In this document: in pieces, positions 17,451-27,770 of the stretch
How the letters are laid out: each line of letters starts with the position of its first letter
Position numbering within the stretch: the first letter of the stretch is position 1
From: Rhizobium sp. SSA_523
GTDB lineage: Bacteria; Pseudomonadota; Alphaproteobacteria; Rhizobiales; Rhizobiaceae
Assembly (NCBI RefSeq): GCF_030435705.1
Contig: NZ_CP129382.1
Coordinates: forward strand, 372,001-436,000
Reading direction: 5' to 3'
Length of the DNA stretch: 64,000 bases
Notes under the pieces: model-generated
What the model saw: only the letters and a program-made list of their open reading frames with translations
Databases searched by the model: none
What the model was told of the DNA's origin: nothing
Translations under genes and position numbers: made by a program

Positions 17451-18481
17451 CAATCGACCCTGCCGGCGTGTTCGGCCAGTTCTGCAGCAAGCTTCAGCGC
17501 TGCGATGAGGCTCGTATCGCGAGCCAGCCCCGTTCCGGCCAGGCTGAAGGCCGTGCCATGATCCGGCGAGGTGCGGATGAAGGGCAGGCCGAGCGTGACA
17601 TTGACGGAATCGTCGAAGCCCAGCGCCTTGGCCGGAATGAGCGCCTGGTCGTGATACATGCACACAGCCACATCGTAGCGGCTGCGGGCTTCGTCGTGAA
17701 ACATGGTATCGGCGGGCAGGGGACCGAAGGCATTGATGCCCTCCGCCCGCAATTCGGCAATGGCCGGCTCGATCACGTCCAGATCTTCCTGCCCGATCGT
17801 GCCGTCTTCGCCGGCATGCGGATTGAGCCCTGCGACGGCAAGGCGGGGGTGATCGAGGCCGAACCGGGATCTCAGATCATGGGCGGCGATCCGGCAGGTC
17901 TCGACGATCAGCGGCGTTGTGAGGGAGGCGGCCACATCCTTCAGAGGGATATGGATCGTCACCGGGATGGCGCGCAGCTTCGGCCCGGCAAGCATCATCA
18001 CCGGGCGCGTGCTCAGGCCGGTCGCCTTCTCGGCGAGATCGGCGAGAAATTCGGTGTGGCCGGGAAAGCCGAAGCCGGCCTCGTAGAGGACCGATTTTGC
18101 GATGGGATTGGTGACAAGCGCCGCGACCCGCCCATCGAGCGCGAGGGCCACGGCCGTCTCGATGGCGCCGATCGTGCTGCGCGCGCCGGCTATATGCCCG
18201 CGTCCCACCTCGATCTCGCTGCCGACGGGCACGGGCAGGACCGGCAAGGCCATCTCGAACAGGGAGGCCGCCGTTTCCGGCTCGCTCTCGCGGAGCGGAA
18301 CCTCAAGGCCGAGCATGCGCGCACGCTGCGACAGTATGTCGGGATCACCCAGATAGAGAAAAGGCGAGAGCGTCTGCTCCCGCCGCTTGAGCCAGGCGGA
18401 AAGGGCGATGTCCGGACCGATCCCGGCCGGATCCCCCTGTGTCAGCGCCAGAAGCTGGTCCTGTCGCGCAATGCCGCTCAA
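17450..18481 (-). CDS. pdxA: 4-hydroxythreonine-4-phosphate dehydrogenase
   Basis: NAD-dependent enzyme of the DXP-dependent pyridoxal phosphate pathway, acting just before PdxJ. The 343-residue protein contains [14 protein letters not shown] near the N-terminus, TIHIPLKDV in the middle and [16 protein letters not shown] towards the C-terminus, covering metal- and substrate-binding residues. Its start overlaps the end of the SurA-like gene by four bases. Placement in the envelope operon is historical conservation and does not imply a role in LPS. Confidence 0.96.
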   Translation of the reverse strand: MSGIARQDQLLALTQGDPAGIGPDIALSAWLKRREQTLSPFLYLGDPDILSQRARMLGLEVPLRESEPETAASLFEMALPVLPVPVGSEIEVGRGHIAGARSTIGAIETAVALALDGRVAALVTNPIAKSVLYEAGFGFPGHTEFLADLAEKATGLSTRPVMMLAGPKLRAIPVTIHIPLKDVAASLTTPLIVETCRIAAHDLRSRFGLDHPRLAVAGLNPHAGEDGTIGQEDLDVIEPAIAELRAEGINAFGPLPADTMFHDEARSRYDVAVCMYHDQALIPAKALGFDDSVNVTLGLPFIRTSPDHGTAFSLAGTGLARDTSLIAALKLAAELAEHAGRVD

Positions 18482-19419
18482 GGATAGACGATCTGCGCCT
18501 TGCCGCGCAGTTCCTCCAGATATTTGGCATCATTCGGGTTCTCACCCGTCTTCTTCTCCTTGCCGAGATCCTCGGCGCGGAAGACGACCTCTGCGGCCGT
18601 ATCGTCGGATACCTGCCTCTGATTGCAGATCGCCAGGAATTCGACGCCGCGTTCGGTCACCCGTGTGCCGGTCGTGCCGTTGGCGGCGGCCTTCTCGATC
18701 AGCGGCCTCCAGTCATCCGGCAGTTCCGGCTGCATCACGCGGCCCAGATTGCGGATGGAAACATCCAGCATGGTCTTGGCGAATTGCTTGGACTGGTCGC
18801 AGCCGGGGAAGCTCGCGCGGGATTTTTCCGCCTCCGCCTTGCGCTTGGCCAGGATGGCATTGCGCTTGGCCTGCGGCACGACGAAGATGACCTGCTGCAG
18901 GAAATATTCGGTGGTGACCGGCTTTTCCTTCTTTTCCATCATCCGCTTGACGAGTTCCTCGGAAGACATTCTGCCGCTTCCGAAACGCGCATTGACCACG
19001 CGCGGCCAGCTCATCTGGACGGCGATATAGGCCTTGAAATGCTCCACGCCGACGCCGGCCTGGTTGAGGATCGTCGCCATCTGGGCGGCCGAAAGCTTGT
19101 TGCCGGCGGCGAAACGCTCGAAGGACTTGTCGACATCTTCGGTGCTGACCGACATCCTGACGCGGGCGACTTCTTCACGCTTCAGCGCTTCGTCAACCAA
19201 TTCGTCGCGCGCCATCTTCTGCAGATTGCCGGTGCGACGCTGGAGCTTCAGAAAGGCCACCCGCTTCGCCACGTCGGTGCTCGTGATCGGCGTCCTGTCG
19301 ACGACCGCAACCACCTCGCTGGCAGCGAATGCCGGTGCGTGGATCGGTTCAATCGCGAAGGAAACAGCGAGTGCCGTTGCGGCAAGTGCCACGCGACGCC
19401 ATGCTGCCTGTGCAAACAT
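18478..19419 (-). CDS. SurA-like periplasmic chaperone without a clear PPIase domain
   Basis: Probable periplasmic chaperone for outer-membrane proteins such as LptD. The 313-residue protein has a signal peptide (about residues 1-33, ending AFA-AS) and then a SurA N-terminal domain with the expected [18 protein letters not shown] start and the [12 protein letters not shown] helix. The later region ([17 protein letters not shown]) resembles parts of the SurA C-terminal half, but I cannot find a complete parvulin active site. E. coli SurA is 428 residues with two such domains. ATG 19419 has GAAGGA upstream. It lies between lptD and pdxA, exactly where surA lies in E. coli. Confidence 0.85.
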   Translation of the reverse strand: MFAQAAWRRVALAATALAVSFAIEPIHAPAFAASEVVAVVDRTPITSTDVAKRVAFLKLQRRTGNLQKMARDELVDEALKREEVARVRMSVSTEDVDKSFERFAAGNKLSAAQMATILNQAGVGVEHFKAYIAVQMSWPRVVNARFGSGRMSSEELVKRMMEKKEKPVTTEYFLQQVIFVVPQAKRNAILAKRKAEAEKSRASFPGCDQSKQFAKTMLDVSIRNLGRVMQPELPDDWRPLIEKAAANGTTGTRVTERGVEFLAICNQRQVSDDTAAEVVFRAEDLGKEKKTGENPNDAKYLEELRGKAQIVYP

Positions 19420-19528
19420 CTTACGTTCCTTCCACTTCGTTCTGGTGCCGGGCGTGTCGCAACAGGCCCGGCCGCTCCTTTGCACCGTCATGCGGCGAAA
19501 CGATGACGTTCGCCGCGCCGGTGCGGTC

Positions 19529-21856
19529 TCACTCGGTACTGTCGTCCGATCCCAATGCGATCTCGCCCAGCGTCCTGAAGCTCAGCCGCGCCGTGACCGT
19601 CCAGTCGTTCGGATCCGTATTGGCCGGCTTGTCCGAATAGGCCACGGTGAAGATGGTGCACTCGTCGGCATAGGTCACGCCGATGCCGCGGCGGATCACC
19701 GTTTCCTTGTTGATGTCCCAGGTCGCCGAGCCGGCCACGGACCAGTTCTCGTTGATCCTGACGGCGGAGCTCGATTTCAGGAATTCCGCCTTTTCGGCCA
19801 GACCGTACTCGGGCTGTGCCTGGACATTGGTGTAAACGAGCGAGCCGCTGACGCGCGGCAGGTTGTAGTGGAACGAGGCATCGGCGCGCTGCAGGCCGAG
19901 CGTCTTCTCGTCGAAGCGGCCATGCGCCTGCACGCTGTAGCCCTGCGGCAGATCGATCGCGGCCATGGTGACGAAATCCGAGACATCGGTCTCAAGCCCG
20001 GAATCGGCGCCGACATTGACGAGATCCGGCGATGCGAAGGAGTTCAGCCCGGCCAGGTGATAGGATTGGCCGAACAGGCCGCGAACGCCGAAGCCATTGT
20101 CGAAGGACCCGGTATAGCGGATGCCGACATTGGCACGCGTGCCGCCTTCGATCCGGTCGAAACCGGAGAACTTGTCGCGATCGAAAAGCGACGTCGCGTC
20201 GAAGACGAAGCTCTGCGCATCCTCATTGGGCAGACCGCCCGCCATCTGCTCGTCGGGCCGCGCGAAGATCTGCGCGATCGGCTCGATCACATGGCTGGAA
20301 TTTGGGGTCGTCAGCAGAAGCGGATAGCGCGCTTCCAGTCCGGCGGTCAGCATGTAGCGCGTATTGCCGCCGGAGCCCTCGAAATCGCCGGCATAGCGAT
20401 ATCCGTCAAAGCTCGGTGCCGAGGAGCCGGTCGTGCGCAGGGCATCGCCGCGGGCCGCCAGGATCGGCGTCAGCAACAGGCCCTGATCGGTGGTGAAGGT
20501 GCGCTCCCATTCGGCTTCTGTGGTGAAGCGGGTATAGCTGCCTTCCAGGCCGCGGAAGCGCTTGGAGCCCGACCAGTCGTAGAAATCGTCTTCGCGGCGC
20601 GACAGATTGGTGAAGTTGGTGGTGATCTTCAGCTCGCCGCCCGCCACCGATTCCGGGGCGTAATAGGTGTAGTCCAGCGACGGGTAGACGACCGCCTGCT
20701 GCCGTTCCGGAAGCCGGTCATAGCTCTGGTCCTGCACGTTGAAATAGTAGTTGTGCAGGTCGAAATAGTTTCGCTGGCCGATTCCGGTCAGGTAGATGTC
20801 GTTGGTGAAGGGCGTCTCGGAATAGCCGGGCAGCCTGTAGGTCTTGGAGAAATTGTTGTCCGACTGCACCATGACGTCCCAGCCGAAGGTCCAGCGGGGA
20901 TTGATCTCGAAGCGGCCCTTGGAGGCGATCATCGCCCGCTGATCGGCATGCGCATCGCTGGTCCAGTTGTCGAAGGCGCCGGGATCTCTCTGGACGATGC
21001 CGGCGGCACGCAGGCGATGCTCGCCCGATTCGAAACGGTTGCGGATCTCGCCCGCCAGCAACAGGCCCTGACGGGTGTAGAAGGTCGGGCTGATCGTTGC
21101 ATCCATGCTTGGCGAGAAGACATGGTAATAGGGCACGGTCAGGCCGAAGCCGAGCTTGTCCGTCAGCGTCATGCGCGGAAACAGGAAGCCCGATTTGCGT
21201 TCGACCGTCTCGTCCGGCACCGTCACGAAGGGCAGGTAGCCGATCGGCAGGCCGAACAGTTCGAACTGCGCATGCTCGAGCCGGATCGTGTGATTCTTGC
21301 CGTCACGGATCACCCGCTGCGCCTTGACCTGCCATAGCGGCGCCTTGTCGGGCTGCTGGGCGCAGGGAAGGCAGGCGGTGTAGACGCCATTGTTCAGCAC
21401 CATTTCGTCTTGCGAGAGCTGCTCGGCGCTTTCGGCCGCAAGGCGCGTATTGTCGGTGGTCTCGACCCGCAGCGAATTGACGAAGCCCTGGGAGAAGTCG
21501 TCCGTCACATCCAGCGAATCGGCATAGATCCGGTTTCCGTCCGGCTCAACGAGTTCGATATTGCCGGTCGCCATGACACGGCCGGTCTTCTGATCGTATT
21601 CGACGCGCTGCGCCACCATGCGGTGACGATTGTAATACATCTGGACACCGCCCAGCGCCGTGACGCGTTCGGTGTCCTGGTTATAAACGAGTTCATTCGC
21701 ACGCAGGAGCATCTTTGCTCCATCCGCGACTTCCGGCGAAAGGGGCGTGCCCTGTGCCAGAACCGTTGACGGGTAGACGACGCCCAAGCTGACAGCCGTG
21801 CTGGTCAGCAAGGCCGCAAAAAGCCGTCTGATATTCCCGCGGTCACTTACCGCCAC
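19529..21856 (-). CDS. lptD: LPS-assembly outer membrane protein LptD
   Basis: Outer-membrane beta-barrel that inserts LPS into the outer leaflet. The 775-residue protein has a signal peptide ending near residue 35 (TVLAQG), an OstA-like periplasmic jellyroll (about 45-180, including VTALGGVQMYYN and VMATGNIELVEPDG), then the barrel. Two close cysteines in TACLPCAQQ (about residues 160-163) are visible in the N-terminal domain. The start overlaps the lptG stop by one base. It belongs to the same operon as lptF and lptG, so the inner- and outer-membrane parts of the LPS bridge are made together. Confidence 0.96.
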   Translation of the reverse strand: MAVSDRGNIRRLFAALLTSTAVSLGVVYPSTVLAQGTPLSPEVADGAKMLLRANELVYNQDTERVTALGGVQMYYNRHRMVAQRVEYDQKTGRVMATGNIELVEPDGNRIYADSLDVTDDFSQGFVNSLRVETTDNTRLAAESAEQLSQDEMVLNNGVYTACLPCAQQPDKAPLWQVKAQRVIRDGKNHTIRLEHAQFELFGLPIGYLPFVTVPDETVERKSGFLFPRMTLTDKLGFGLTVPYYHVFSPSMDATISPTFYTRQGLLLAGEIRNRFESGEHRLRAAGIVQRDPGAFDNWTSDAHADQRAMIASKGRFEINPRWTFGWDVMVQSDNNFSKTYRLPGYSETPFTNDIYLTGIGQRNYFDLHNYYFNVQDQSYDRLPERQQAVVYPSLDYTYYAPESVAGGELKITTNFTNLSRREDDFYDWSGSKRFRGLEGSYTRFTTEAEWERTFTTDQGLLLTPILAARGDALRTTGSSAPSFDGYRYAGDFEGSGGNTRYMLTAGLEARYPLLLTTPNSSHVIEPIAQIFARPDEQMAGGLPNEDAQSFVFDATSLFDRDKFSGFDRIEGGTRANVGIRYTGSFDNGFGVRGLFGQSYHLAGLNSFASPDLVNVGADSGLETDVSDFVTMAAIDLPQGYSVQAHGRFDEKTLGLQRADASFHYNLPRVSGSLVYTNVQAQPEYGLAEKAEFLKSSSAVRINENWSVAGSATWDINKETVIRRGIGVTYADECTIFTVAYSDKPANTDPNDWTVTARLSFRTLGEIALGSDDSTE

Positions 21857-22944
21857 TAGCCATCCTCCTGATGAAGCAGAATAGTTGCCCCGAGTGCCAT
21901 TGCGACGACGACTGGAATCCAGACCGCCACAATGGGTGGGACCACCCCGCTGCTCCCAAATGCTTTCACAAGCACTGTCACGACATAAAGCACGAAGCCG
22001 CTCACGATTCCACCCAGAATCACCGAACGGGACTGAGCCATCCGACTGAATCTGAGGGACACCGTGGCAGCGATGAGAGTCATGGCCACCAGAAGCAATG
22101 GCAATGACAGAAGCGAGTGGAATTGCGTCTCGAGCGCCTTGGTGGAGATGCCGAAAGTTCGAGCTGCTTCGATTTTTCTTAAAATGCTAAAAAAAGCAAC
22201 GCTTTCCGGCCGGGTGATCGACTCCTGCAGGAATTCCGGCCGGACATTTGTCGGCACCTCGGCGGCGGGCTTTCGCGCCGGCGGCGCATCGGCGCGCGTT
22301 TCCAGAACGTCCTTAAGATCCCAGTAACCATCTTCCAAGGTCGCCGATGCCGCGTCCTGTCTCAGCGTGATGCGGCCGTTCTCGTTGAAGTGGAAAAGCA
22401 CCACGTTGAACAGCTCGCGCCCTCCCTCTTCGAAGTTCTTGGCGCCGATGATCGTATCGTTCTCGCCGCTGATCTGCCGAATCCAGGGCAGGAAATTGGA
22501 GGGCTTGGTTGCGTTGCTGGCCTTGCGCCAGTCTGTCTCCATATTGGAGGCGACCGTCTGTCCCCAGGCACCCAGCGGATTGACGACGAAGGAGGCAAAG
22601 ACGCCGATCAGGAAGGCGCCGAAGACGAAGGGCATGATGAATTGCCAGACCGACAGGCCCGCCGCCCGCGTGACGACCAGTTCCGACCGGCGGTTCAGCG
22701 CGATCAGCGTCGTCATGCCGATGAACAGCGTCAGCGTCGGCACCGTCTGCTGGAAGATCAGAGGCAGGCGCAGCAGGCTCATCAGCAGGCCGCCGGTCAC
22801 CGTATAGCCGACGAAATTGGACATGCGGCGGCTCGTCTCGCTGAAATCGGCGAGAAAGATGATGCCGCAGACGCCGATGAAGAACCACAGGGCGGTCAGC
22901 ATGTAGCGCTTGAAGAAATAGCGGCTGAGGGTCTGGGGAATCAT
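21856..22944 (-). CDS. lptG: LPS export ABC permease LptG
   Basis: Inner-membrane permease half that with LptF and the ATPase LptB extracts LPS and passes it to LptC. The 362-residue protein has a start MIPQTLSRYFFKRY, two groups of three membrane helices, and a periplasmic jellyroll domain between them (about residues 125-260). ATG 22944 overlaps the lptF stop as ATGA. The AAGLSVWQF segment after helix 2 is the typical coupling-helix region. LptB and LptC are not in this window. Confidence 0.95.
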   Translation of the reverse strand: MIPQTLSRYFFKRYMLTALWFFIGVCGIIFLADFSETSRRMSNFVGYTVTGGLLMSLLRLPLIFQQTVPTLTLFIGMTTLIALNRRSELVVTRAAGLSVWQFIMPFVFGAFLIGVFASFVVNPLGAWGQTVASNMETDWRKASNATKPSNFLPWIRQISGENDTIIGAKNFEEGGRELFNVVLFHFNENGRITLRQDAASATLEDGYWDLKDVLETRADAPPARKPAAEVPTNVRPEFLQESITRPESVAFFSILRKIEAARTFGISTKALETQFHSLLSLPLLLVAMTLIAATVSLRFSRMAQSRSVILGGIVSGFVLYVVTVLVKAFGSSGVVPPIVAVWIPVVVAMALGATILLHQEDG

Positions 22945-24122
22945 GCGCCGCCTCCCTTTCCTGCGGCGCCGGGGGCGCGCAGAAGCCGGGCCTTGGCACG
23001 TTCTAGCCAGGTTGCGGTGACGCCCGAGACGACGCGCGGCAGGGTAAGCTGCCTGTTCGTCGCCAGCATCACGATCGCCAGCAGCGCCACGCCCACCGGC
23101 ACGGCATAGATCAGCGGCACGGCGCTGACGCTGTTCTTGCTCATATTGGTAATGTAGAAGGTCAGCCACTTCAGGGCGAAGGACAGGGCGAGCGCCGCGA
23201 CCATGGGATGCAGCCGCGCCCGCCGGCTCGATCGCGCGCCGCCGATGATCACCAGCGAAATCAGCGTGAAGACGATGGGCAGCATCCAGTCCGACAGGCG
23301 GCGATGCAGTTCCGAGCGGAAACTGCCGGGCGAGAAGAGGAAGGTCTTGTCAGTCGGGTCCGGATTGAGCAGGAAGGCCAGGCTGCGATCGCTCGAATAG
23401 ACCGGTGCCTCGCCGGTCGATTCCGTCATCGACGAGAGATCGAAGGCATAGGAGAGGAACTTGACGATCGAGATGCGCCCGTCCGGAGATTTGCGGTGCA
23501 CCTCGCCATCGCGCATCGTCAGGGTCTTGCCGTCTTCGGCAATCGAGCCCTCCCGGGCGTAATAGATCAGGTCCCAGTTGGGATCGCGATAATCGACGAG
23601 GAAGATGCCGGTGAGAATGCGACCGGAATGGCGCTCGGAAATCTGCACATAGAGACCGTCTTCGACACTGCGGAAGGTCTTTTCCTCGATGACCGAGGAG
23701 AGCAGGTCGGCATAGGCCTCGGCCACCATCTCCCTGGCCTTCACGCGCGACGCGGGCTCGACGAAATTGGTCACGAGGAAGGAGAAGGCGGCCATCAGGA
23801 CCGCCAGGAGCAGCATCGGCCGGTAGATGGTCAGGCGCGAGGCCCCGGCCGCATCGATGACCGCAAGCTCGGAATCATTGTTCATGGCGTTCAGCGTCTG
23901 GGTGACGCCGATGACCACGGCAAAAGGCAGGACGACCGGGATAATGGTCGGCAGGATGAAGGTGGCGAGCGTGGCGAACGAGCCGATCGACTGGCCCGTA
24001 TCGGTCACCAGGTTGATGCGGCCGAGCACCTGGATCGTCCAGATGATCGTCAACACCGGAAGCAGTGTGACCAGGAACATCTGGAAGGCGCGCCGAAATA
24101 TGTAAGCTTCGAGTATCTTCAT
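22941..24122 (-). CDS. lptF: LPS export ABC permease LptF
   Basis: Partner of LptG in the LptB2FG LPS extractor. The 393-residue protein starts MKILEAYIFRRAFQMF, has six membrane helices in two groups, the coupling segment AVIDAAGASRLTIYRP, and a periplasmic domain. ATG 24122 is preferred over a TTG nine codons upstream, although the ribosome binding site is weak. It is the first gene of the operon; the spacer to the PAP2 gene is 113 bases and may hold the promoter. Confidence 0.95.
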   Translation of the reverse strand: MKILEAYIFRRAFQMFLVTLLPVLTIIWTIQVLGRINLVTDTGQSIGSFATLATFILPTIIPVVLPFAVVIGVTQTLNAMNNDSELAVIDAAGASRLTIYRPMLLLAVLMAAFSFLVTNFVEPASRVKAREMVAEAYADLLSSVIEEKTFRSVEDGLYVQISERHSGRILTGIFLVDYRDPNWDLIYYAREGSIAEDGKTLTMRDGEVHRKSPDGRISIVKFLSYAFDLSSMTESTGEAPVYSSDRSLAFLLNPDPTDKTFLFSPGSFRSELHRRLSDWMLPIVFTLISLVIIGGARSSRRARLHPMVAALALSFALKWLTFYITNMSKNSVSAVPLIYAVPVGVALLAIVMLATNRQLTLPRVVSGVTATWLERAKARLLRAPGAAGKGGGA

Positions 24123-24235
24123 CCTGGTCCGTTCGGCCAACCGTCTCAATATGGCGTCGGGAGCGTCGCCCCGTCAGGACCACGGCCGTATTCGGCTCTT
24201 ACGCATTTTGTGAGGCAATGGCGATATCGAGGCTG

Positions 24236-25030
24236 TCACAAAGCCGTTTTCGACACACGTTTTTTCACCGACTGTGTCATTTGAAAATAACAGGCGACGG
24301 CGGCATAGACGACGCAGGACGACAGAAAGCCGAGCAGCACATCGGAGATATAGTGCCCGCCAAAGGCCACTCTGAGGGTCGGCGACAAAAGGCAGAAGCC
24401 GATGATCGGCGGAGCGACGATGAGGCGCCAGCGCATCGGCAAAAGCACGATCAGGCAGGCGATCCAGCCGGCGCCGGCCGCCTCTCCGGAAATGAAGGAA
24501 CAGTTCTTCAGGCAGCTTCCGTCCAGCGTGCCGGCAGCCGTGAATGGCGAGACGCCGCCGAAGAGGTCCGTCTCGTAAGGCCGCGGCCGGCCCGAAATGG
24601 TCTTAAGGATAAGGTTCACCAGGACATAGGGGCCAAGCGCGAAGGAGATCAGCGCGATCGAATAGCGCCTCGTCTTCTCCGCATCATAGGTCGCGCCGTG
24701 ATGCTGGAGATTTTTCACGAGCCCGATGAGGATCAGGATGGCAATGAATCCCGGGGAATAGAAGAGGATCTTGCGCAAGAGGATCAGTTCGCTGTCGCCG
24801 GCATAGGGAAACAATCCGCAGATCTTCGCGGTCGGGGAATCGGCGGCACAGGCTGCCTGCTGGAAGAAGGCGCGCGCCACCAGGATGTCGAATTGCGGAT
24901 TGAAGAAGAAGAAGGCCAGAATGATGAACCAGGCGGCCGTCAGCGTCACAAGCCAGGCCTGCGGCTTTCTGAACAGCGCGCGCAGGCGTCTCTGGGAGAA
25001 GGAACGGGTTGTCTGGAAGATGTAGGCCAA
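24236..25030 (-). CDS. PAP2-family membrane phosphatase, LpxE/LpxF-like candidate
   Basis: Integral membrane phosphatase of the PAP2 superfamily, 264 residues. The three motifs are present as KTISGRPRP (143-151), SGEA (181-184, in place of the usual PSGH) and LRVAFGGHYISD (219-230, with His226 and Asp230). It has about six hydrophobic segments. Lipid A 1- and 4'-phosphatases of rhizobia belong to this superfamily, and the gene lies directly upstream of lptF-lptG-lptD, so lipid A dephosphorylation is an attractive guess. Undecaprenyl pyrophosphate or phosphatidylglycerol phosphate phosphatase activity is also possible. Confidence 0.8.
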   Translation of the reverse strand: MAYIFQTTRSFSQRRLRALFRKPQAWLVTLTAAWFIILAFFFFNPQFDILVARAFFQQAACAADSPTAKICGLFPYAGDSELILLRKILFYSPGFIAILILIGLVKNLQHHGATYDAEKTRRYSIALISFALGPYVLVNLILKTISGRPRPYETDLFGGVSPFTAAGTLDGSCLKNCSFISGEAAGAGWIACLIVLLPMRWRLIVAPPIIGFCLLSPTLRVAFGGHYISDVLLGFLSSCVVYAAVACYFQMTQSVKKRVSKTAL

Positions 25031-25645
25031 AGCAGCTATGCCTCTTTCATCATCGGCGAAAAGACAATGGGGACGACAACGGAGACGACGGCGGGGACGA
25101 CGATAGGGCAGGGCGCGCCTGAGCCGCCATCCGCGGCACCGGGCCCTTGCAAATCGTCACAGGCCGCACGAGCGCCGGGCCTGCCTGAAGCGGCAAAGAC
25201 GGCAGGCGCCTGATGATGTCCTCCTCTCGGATCCACTGATTGTCCTCTATCCTCAGGTGGAATGGCCGTTTCGCCAGCCGAAGCTGCCGAAATGCTGCAA
25301 AGAGCATGAAATGACAATTTCCCGTCACTGGCAAGCTTCTCCTGAAAATCGCCCCGTCCTGTCAAGCAAAAGCCTGGAAAAGGGATCGGCAGACGGCCAG
25401 GTTTAATCCTCGCTTTCGCATCGCAAGGCCTTGTCTTGGACCATGGAAGAGGTCTAGGCCTTGCGGCGGTCGTGCTCCTGAAACGATCCCTTTGTCTCGG
25501 CCAGCGAGGCGGCTGACCGAAGCCGCCGACTGGCCGGGTTCCCCGGCGGATGCACGCTGGTCTTTGTCCGCGGCCATATTGTCTTTGACGGCGAAATGTC
25601 CCAGATCTGTCCGATCGTCCTGCAAATTTTTCATCCGGAGACGAA
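25031..25645. other. 615-base gene-free spacer before pepA
   Basis: No convincing gene. The left part (25060-25110) is a run of GACGACG-like repeats. A 94-codon open frame on the minus strand (25050-25334) has some protein-like composition but ends in a Pro/Ser repeat and has no recognised homologue, so I leave it unannotated. The right end holds the pepA ribosome binding site (GGAG at 25637-25640). The spacer must also contain promoters for pepA and the PAP2 gene, which I could not place. Confidence 0.5.
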
Positions 25646-27136
25646 ATGTCCACGAAATTCAATATCACCTTTGCCTCTTCCGTAGCCGAGAAAGCCGGTC
25701 TGGCCATTCTCCTGCAGCCGAAGGGAGCCGCCGTTCCGGCCGCAGCACAGATCGCCGATCCCGGCTCCGTCGTCAGCCGCGCAGCGGAGATCGCAGGTTT
25801 TTCTGGCAAACAGATGACGGTGCTCGATATTCTTGCGCCACAACAGTCCTCCTTCGACCGCCTTGTGGTTCTCGGCGTCGGAAAGCCCGGCAAGCTGAGC
25901 GCGTATGACTGGCTGCGCCTGGGCGGCAAGGCGGCTTCGATGGTCAAGCGCGCCCGCGCCGTGACGGTCTTTCTCGATGCAGAGGGCCTGGACATTGATG
26001 GCGAAAAGGCGGCGGATCTCGCGCTCGGCATGATCCTGCAGGCCTATGTCTTCGACAGTTTCAAGACCAAGAAGAAGGATGACGAGGACAAGCCGGCCGA
26101 AGAGGTCTCGGTCACCATCGTCACCGAGGCGCACAAGAAGGCCGCGGCCGCCTTTTCCACGGCGCAGGCCGTGGCCGGCGGCGTCAACCTGGCGCGCGAG
26201 CTCGTCAATCTGCCGCCTAATGTCCTGGGTCCGGTGGAATTTGCCGCCCATGCCAAGGATCTCGAAGCTTTGGGTGCAACCGTCGAGATCCTGACGGAAA
26301 CGGAGATGGGCGAGCTTGGCATGAATGCGCTGCTCGGCGTGGCGCAGGGCTCGGCCCGTCCGCCGCGCCTTGCCGTCATAGAGTGGAATGGCGGCAAATC
26401 CGGCGAGACGCCGGTGGCGTTCATCGGCAAGGGCGTGGTCTTCGATACCGGCGGCATTTCGATCAAGCCGGCCGCCAGCATGGAAGACATGAAGGGCGAC
26501 ATGGGCGGCGCCGCCGCGGTGATCGGCCTCATGCACACGCTTTCGGCCCGCAAGGCGAGGGTGAATGCCGTCGGCATTCTCGGGCTGGTGGAAAACATGC
26601 CGGATGGCAATGCCCAGCGCCCCGGCGATATCGTCACCTCTATGTCGGGCCAGACGATCGAGATCATCAATACCGATGCCGAAGGGCGCCTGGTCCTGGC
26701 GGATGCGCTCTGGTACTGCAAGGAGCGGTTCAAGCCGCAGATCATGATCAACCTCGCCACCCTGACCGGGGCGATCATGGTCGCGCTCGGCACGCAGCAT
26801 GCCGGCCTGTTCAGCAATGACGACGATCTCGCCGACGATCTCCTGAAGGCGGGCAAGGAGACCGGCGAGCGGCTCTGGCGCATGCCGCTCAGCAAGGATT
26901 ACGACAAGATCATCGACTCGCGCTTCGCCGACATGAAGAACAGCGGCGGCCGCAATGCCGGCGCCATCACCGCCGCGCAATTCCTCAAGCGCTTCGTCGG
27001 GGAAACGCCCTGGGCCCATCTCGATGTTGCCGGCACCGCGATGAATTCGCCGGCCACGGAAATCAGCCAGAGCTGGGCCTCGGGGTACGGCGTCCGGCTT
27101 CTCGATCAGCTCGTCCGCAACCGCTACGAGGCCTGA
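25646..27136 (+). CDS. pepA: Leucyl aminopeptidase (M17)
   Basis: Cytosolic hexameric zinc or manganese aminopeptidase that releases N-terminal residues from peptides; in E. coli it also binds DNA. The 496-residue protein has an N-terminal macro-like domain and the M17 catalytic domain with [18 protein letters not shown] (metal and catalytic Lys) and [14 protein letters not shown] (signature with two metal ligands and Arg). It is followed after eight bases by holC, the same pair as in E. coli. Confidence 0.97.
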   Translation: MSTKFNITFASSVAEKAGLAILLQPKGAAVPAAAQIADPGSVVSRAAEIAGFSGKQMTVLDILAPQQSSFDRLVVLGVGKPGKLSAYDWLRLGGKAASMVKRARAVTVFLDAEGLDIDGEKAADLALGMILQAYVFDSFKTKKKDDEDKPAEEVSVTIVTEAHKKAAAAFSTAQAVAGGVNLARELVNLPPNVLGPVEFAAHAKDLEALGATVEILTETEMGELGMNALLGVAQGSARPPRLAVIEWNGGKSGETPVAFIGKGVVFDTGGISIKPAASMEDMKGDMGGAAAVIGLMHTLSARKARVNAVGILGLVENMPDGNAQRPGDIVTSMSGQTIEIINTDAEGRLVLADALWYCKERFKPQIMINLATLTGAIMVALGTQHAGLFSNDDDLADDLLKAGKETGERLWRMPLSKDYDKIIDSRFADMKNSGGRNAGAITAAQFLKRFVGETPWAHLDVAGTAMNSPATEISQSWASGYGVRLLDQLVRNRYEA

Positions 27137-27144
27137 GCCGAGCC

Positions 27145-27594
27145 ATGACAGAGGTGCTGTTCTACCACCTGACCGAATCGAAGCTCGAGGAGGCGCTGCC
27201 CGCCCTCCTCGAGAAGAGCGTCGATCGCGGTTGGCGCGTTGCGCTGCAGACGGTGGACGACGAGCGTCGCCAGGTGCTCGACCAGCATCTCTGGACCTTT
27301 CGCGAAGACAGCTTTCTGCCGCATGGCACCGACCTGTCGGATTTTCCCGAGCAGCAGCCGGTTCTGGTGACCGTGTCCGGCGATAACGTGAACGGCGCTA
27401 CCGTTCGCTTCATCGTCGATGGGGCGGAGCCGCCGGATCTGTCGCCTTACGAGCGGGTGGTGTTCATGTTCGATGGTTTCGATACAATCCAGGTGGAGGC
27501 GGCGCGCAGCCAGTGGAGGCGGCTGAAGGGGGAGGGGCACCAATTGACCTATTGGCAACAGACGCCGGACAGGCGCTGGGAGAAGAAGGCCTGA
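27145..27594 (+). CDS. holC: DNA polymerase III chi subunit
   Basis: Chi subunit of the clamp loader, which contacts single-strand binding protein and helps hand over primers. The 149-residue protein starts TEVLFYHLTESKLEEALPALL and carries the family core GWRVALQTVD, LDQHLWTFREDSFLPHG and the C-terminal FDGFD segment. Linkage to pepA with eight bases between is conserved in proteobacteria and supports the call. Confidence 0.94.
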   Translation: MTEVLFYHLTESKLEEALPALLEKSVDRGWRVALQTVDDERRQVLDQHLWTFREDSFLPHGTDLSDFPEQQPVLVTVSGDNVNGATVRFIVDGAEPPDLSPYERVVFMFDGFDTIQVEAARSQWRRLKGEGHQLTYWQQTPDRRWEKKA

Positions 27595-27770
27595 CCAGGG
27601 TCAAAACAATCAGGCTTTGGCGCGTGGTATGAGAGAAAATCGTTTGGTTTGAAGGCGCGTTGCTCGGCACGCCGGCGCGTCGGATCATTGCTCTCATGCT
27701 GCTTGTGTGCGGCGCACCATCGGCCCTATGATTTTCACCGAAAGATTTTCTGAACAGGAGTTTTCAATCC

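Noticed and set aside
19034..21337. Open frame of 767 codons on the plus strand
   Set aside because: It is the complement of the SurA-like gene and lptD and lacks any recognisable domain.
25036..26031. Open frame of 331 codons on the minus strand
   Set aside because: Much of it overlaps pepA in antisense; only the part in the spacer could be real and it has no recognised features.
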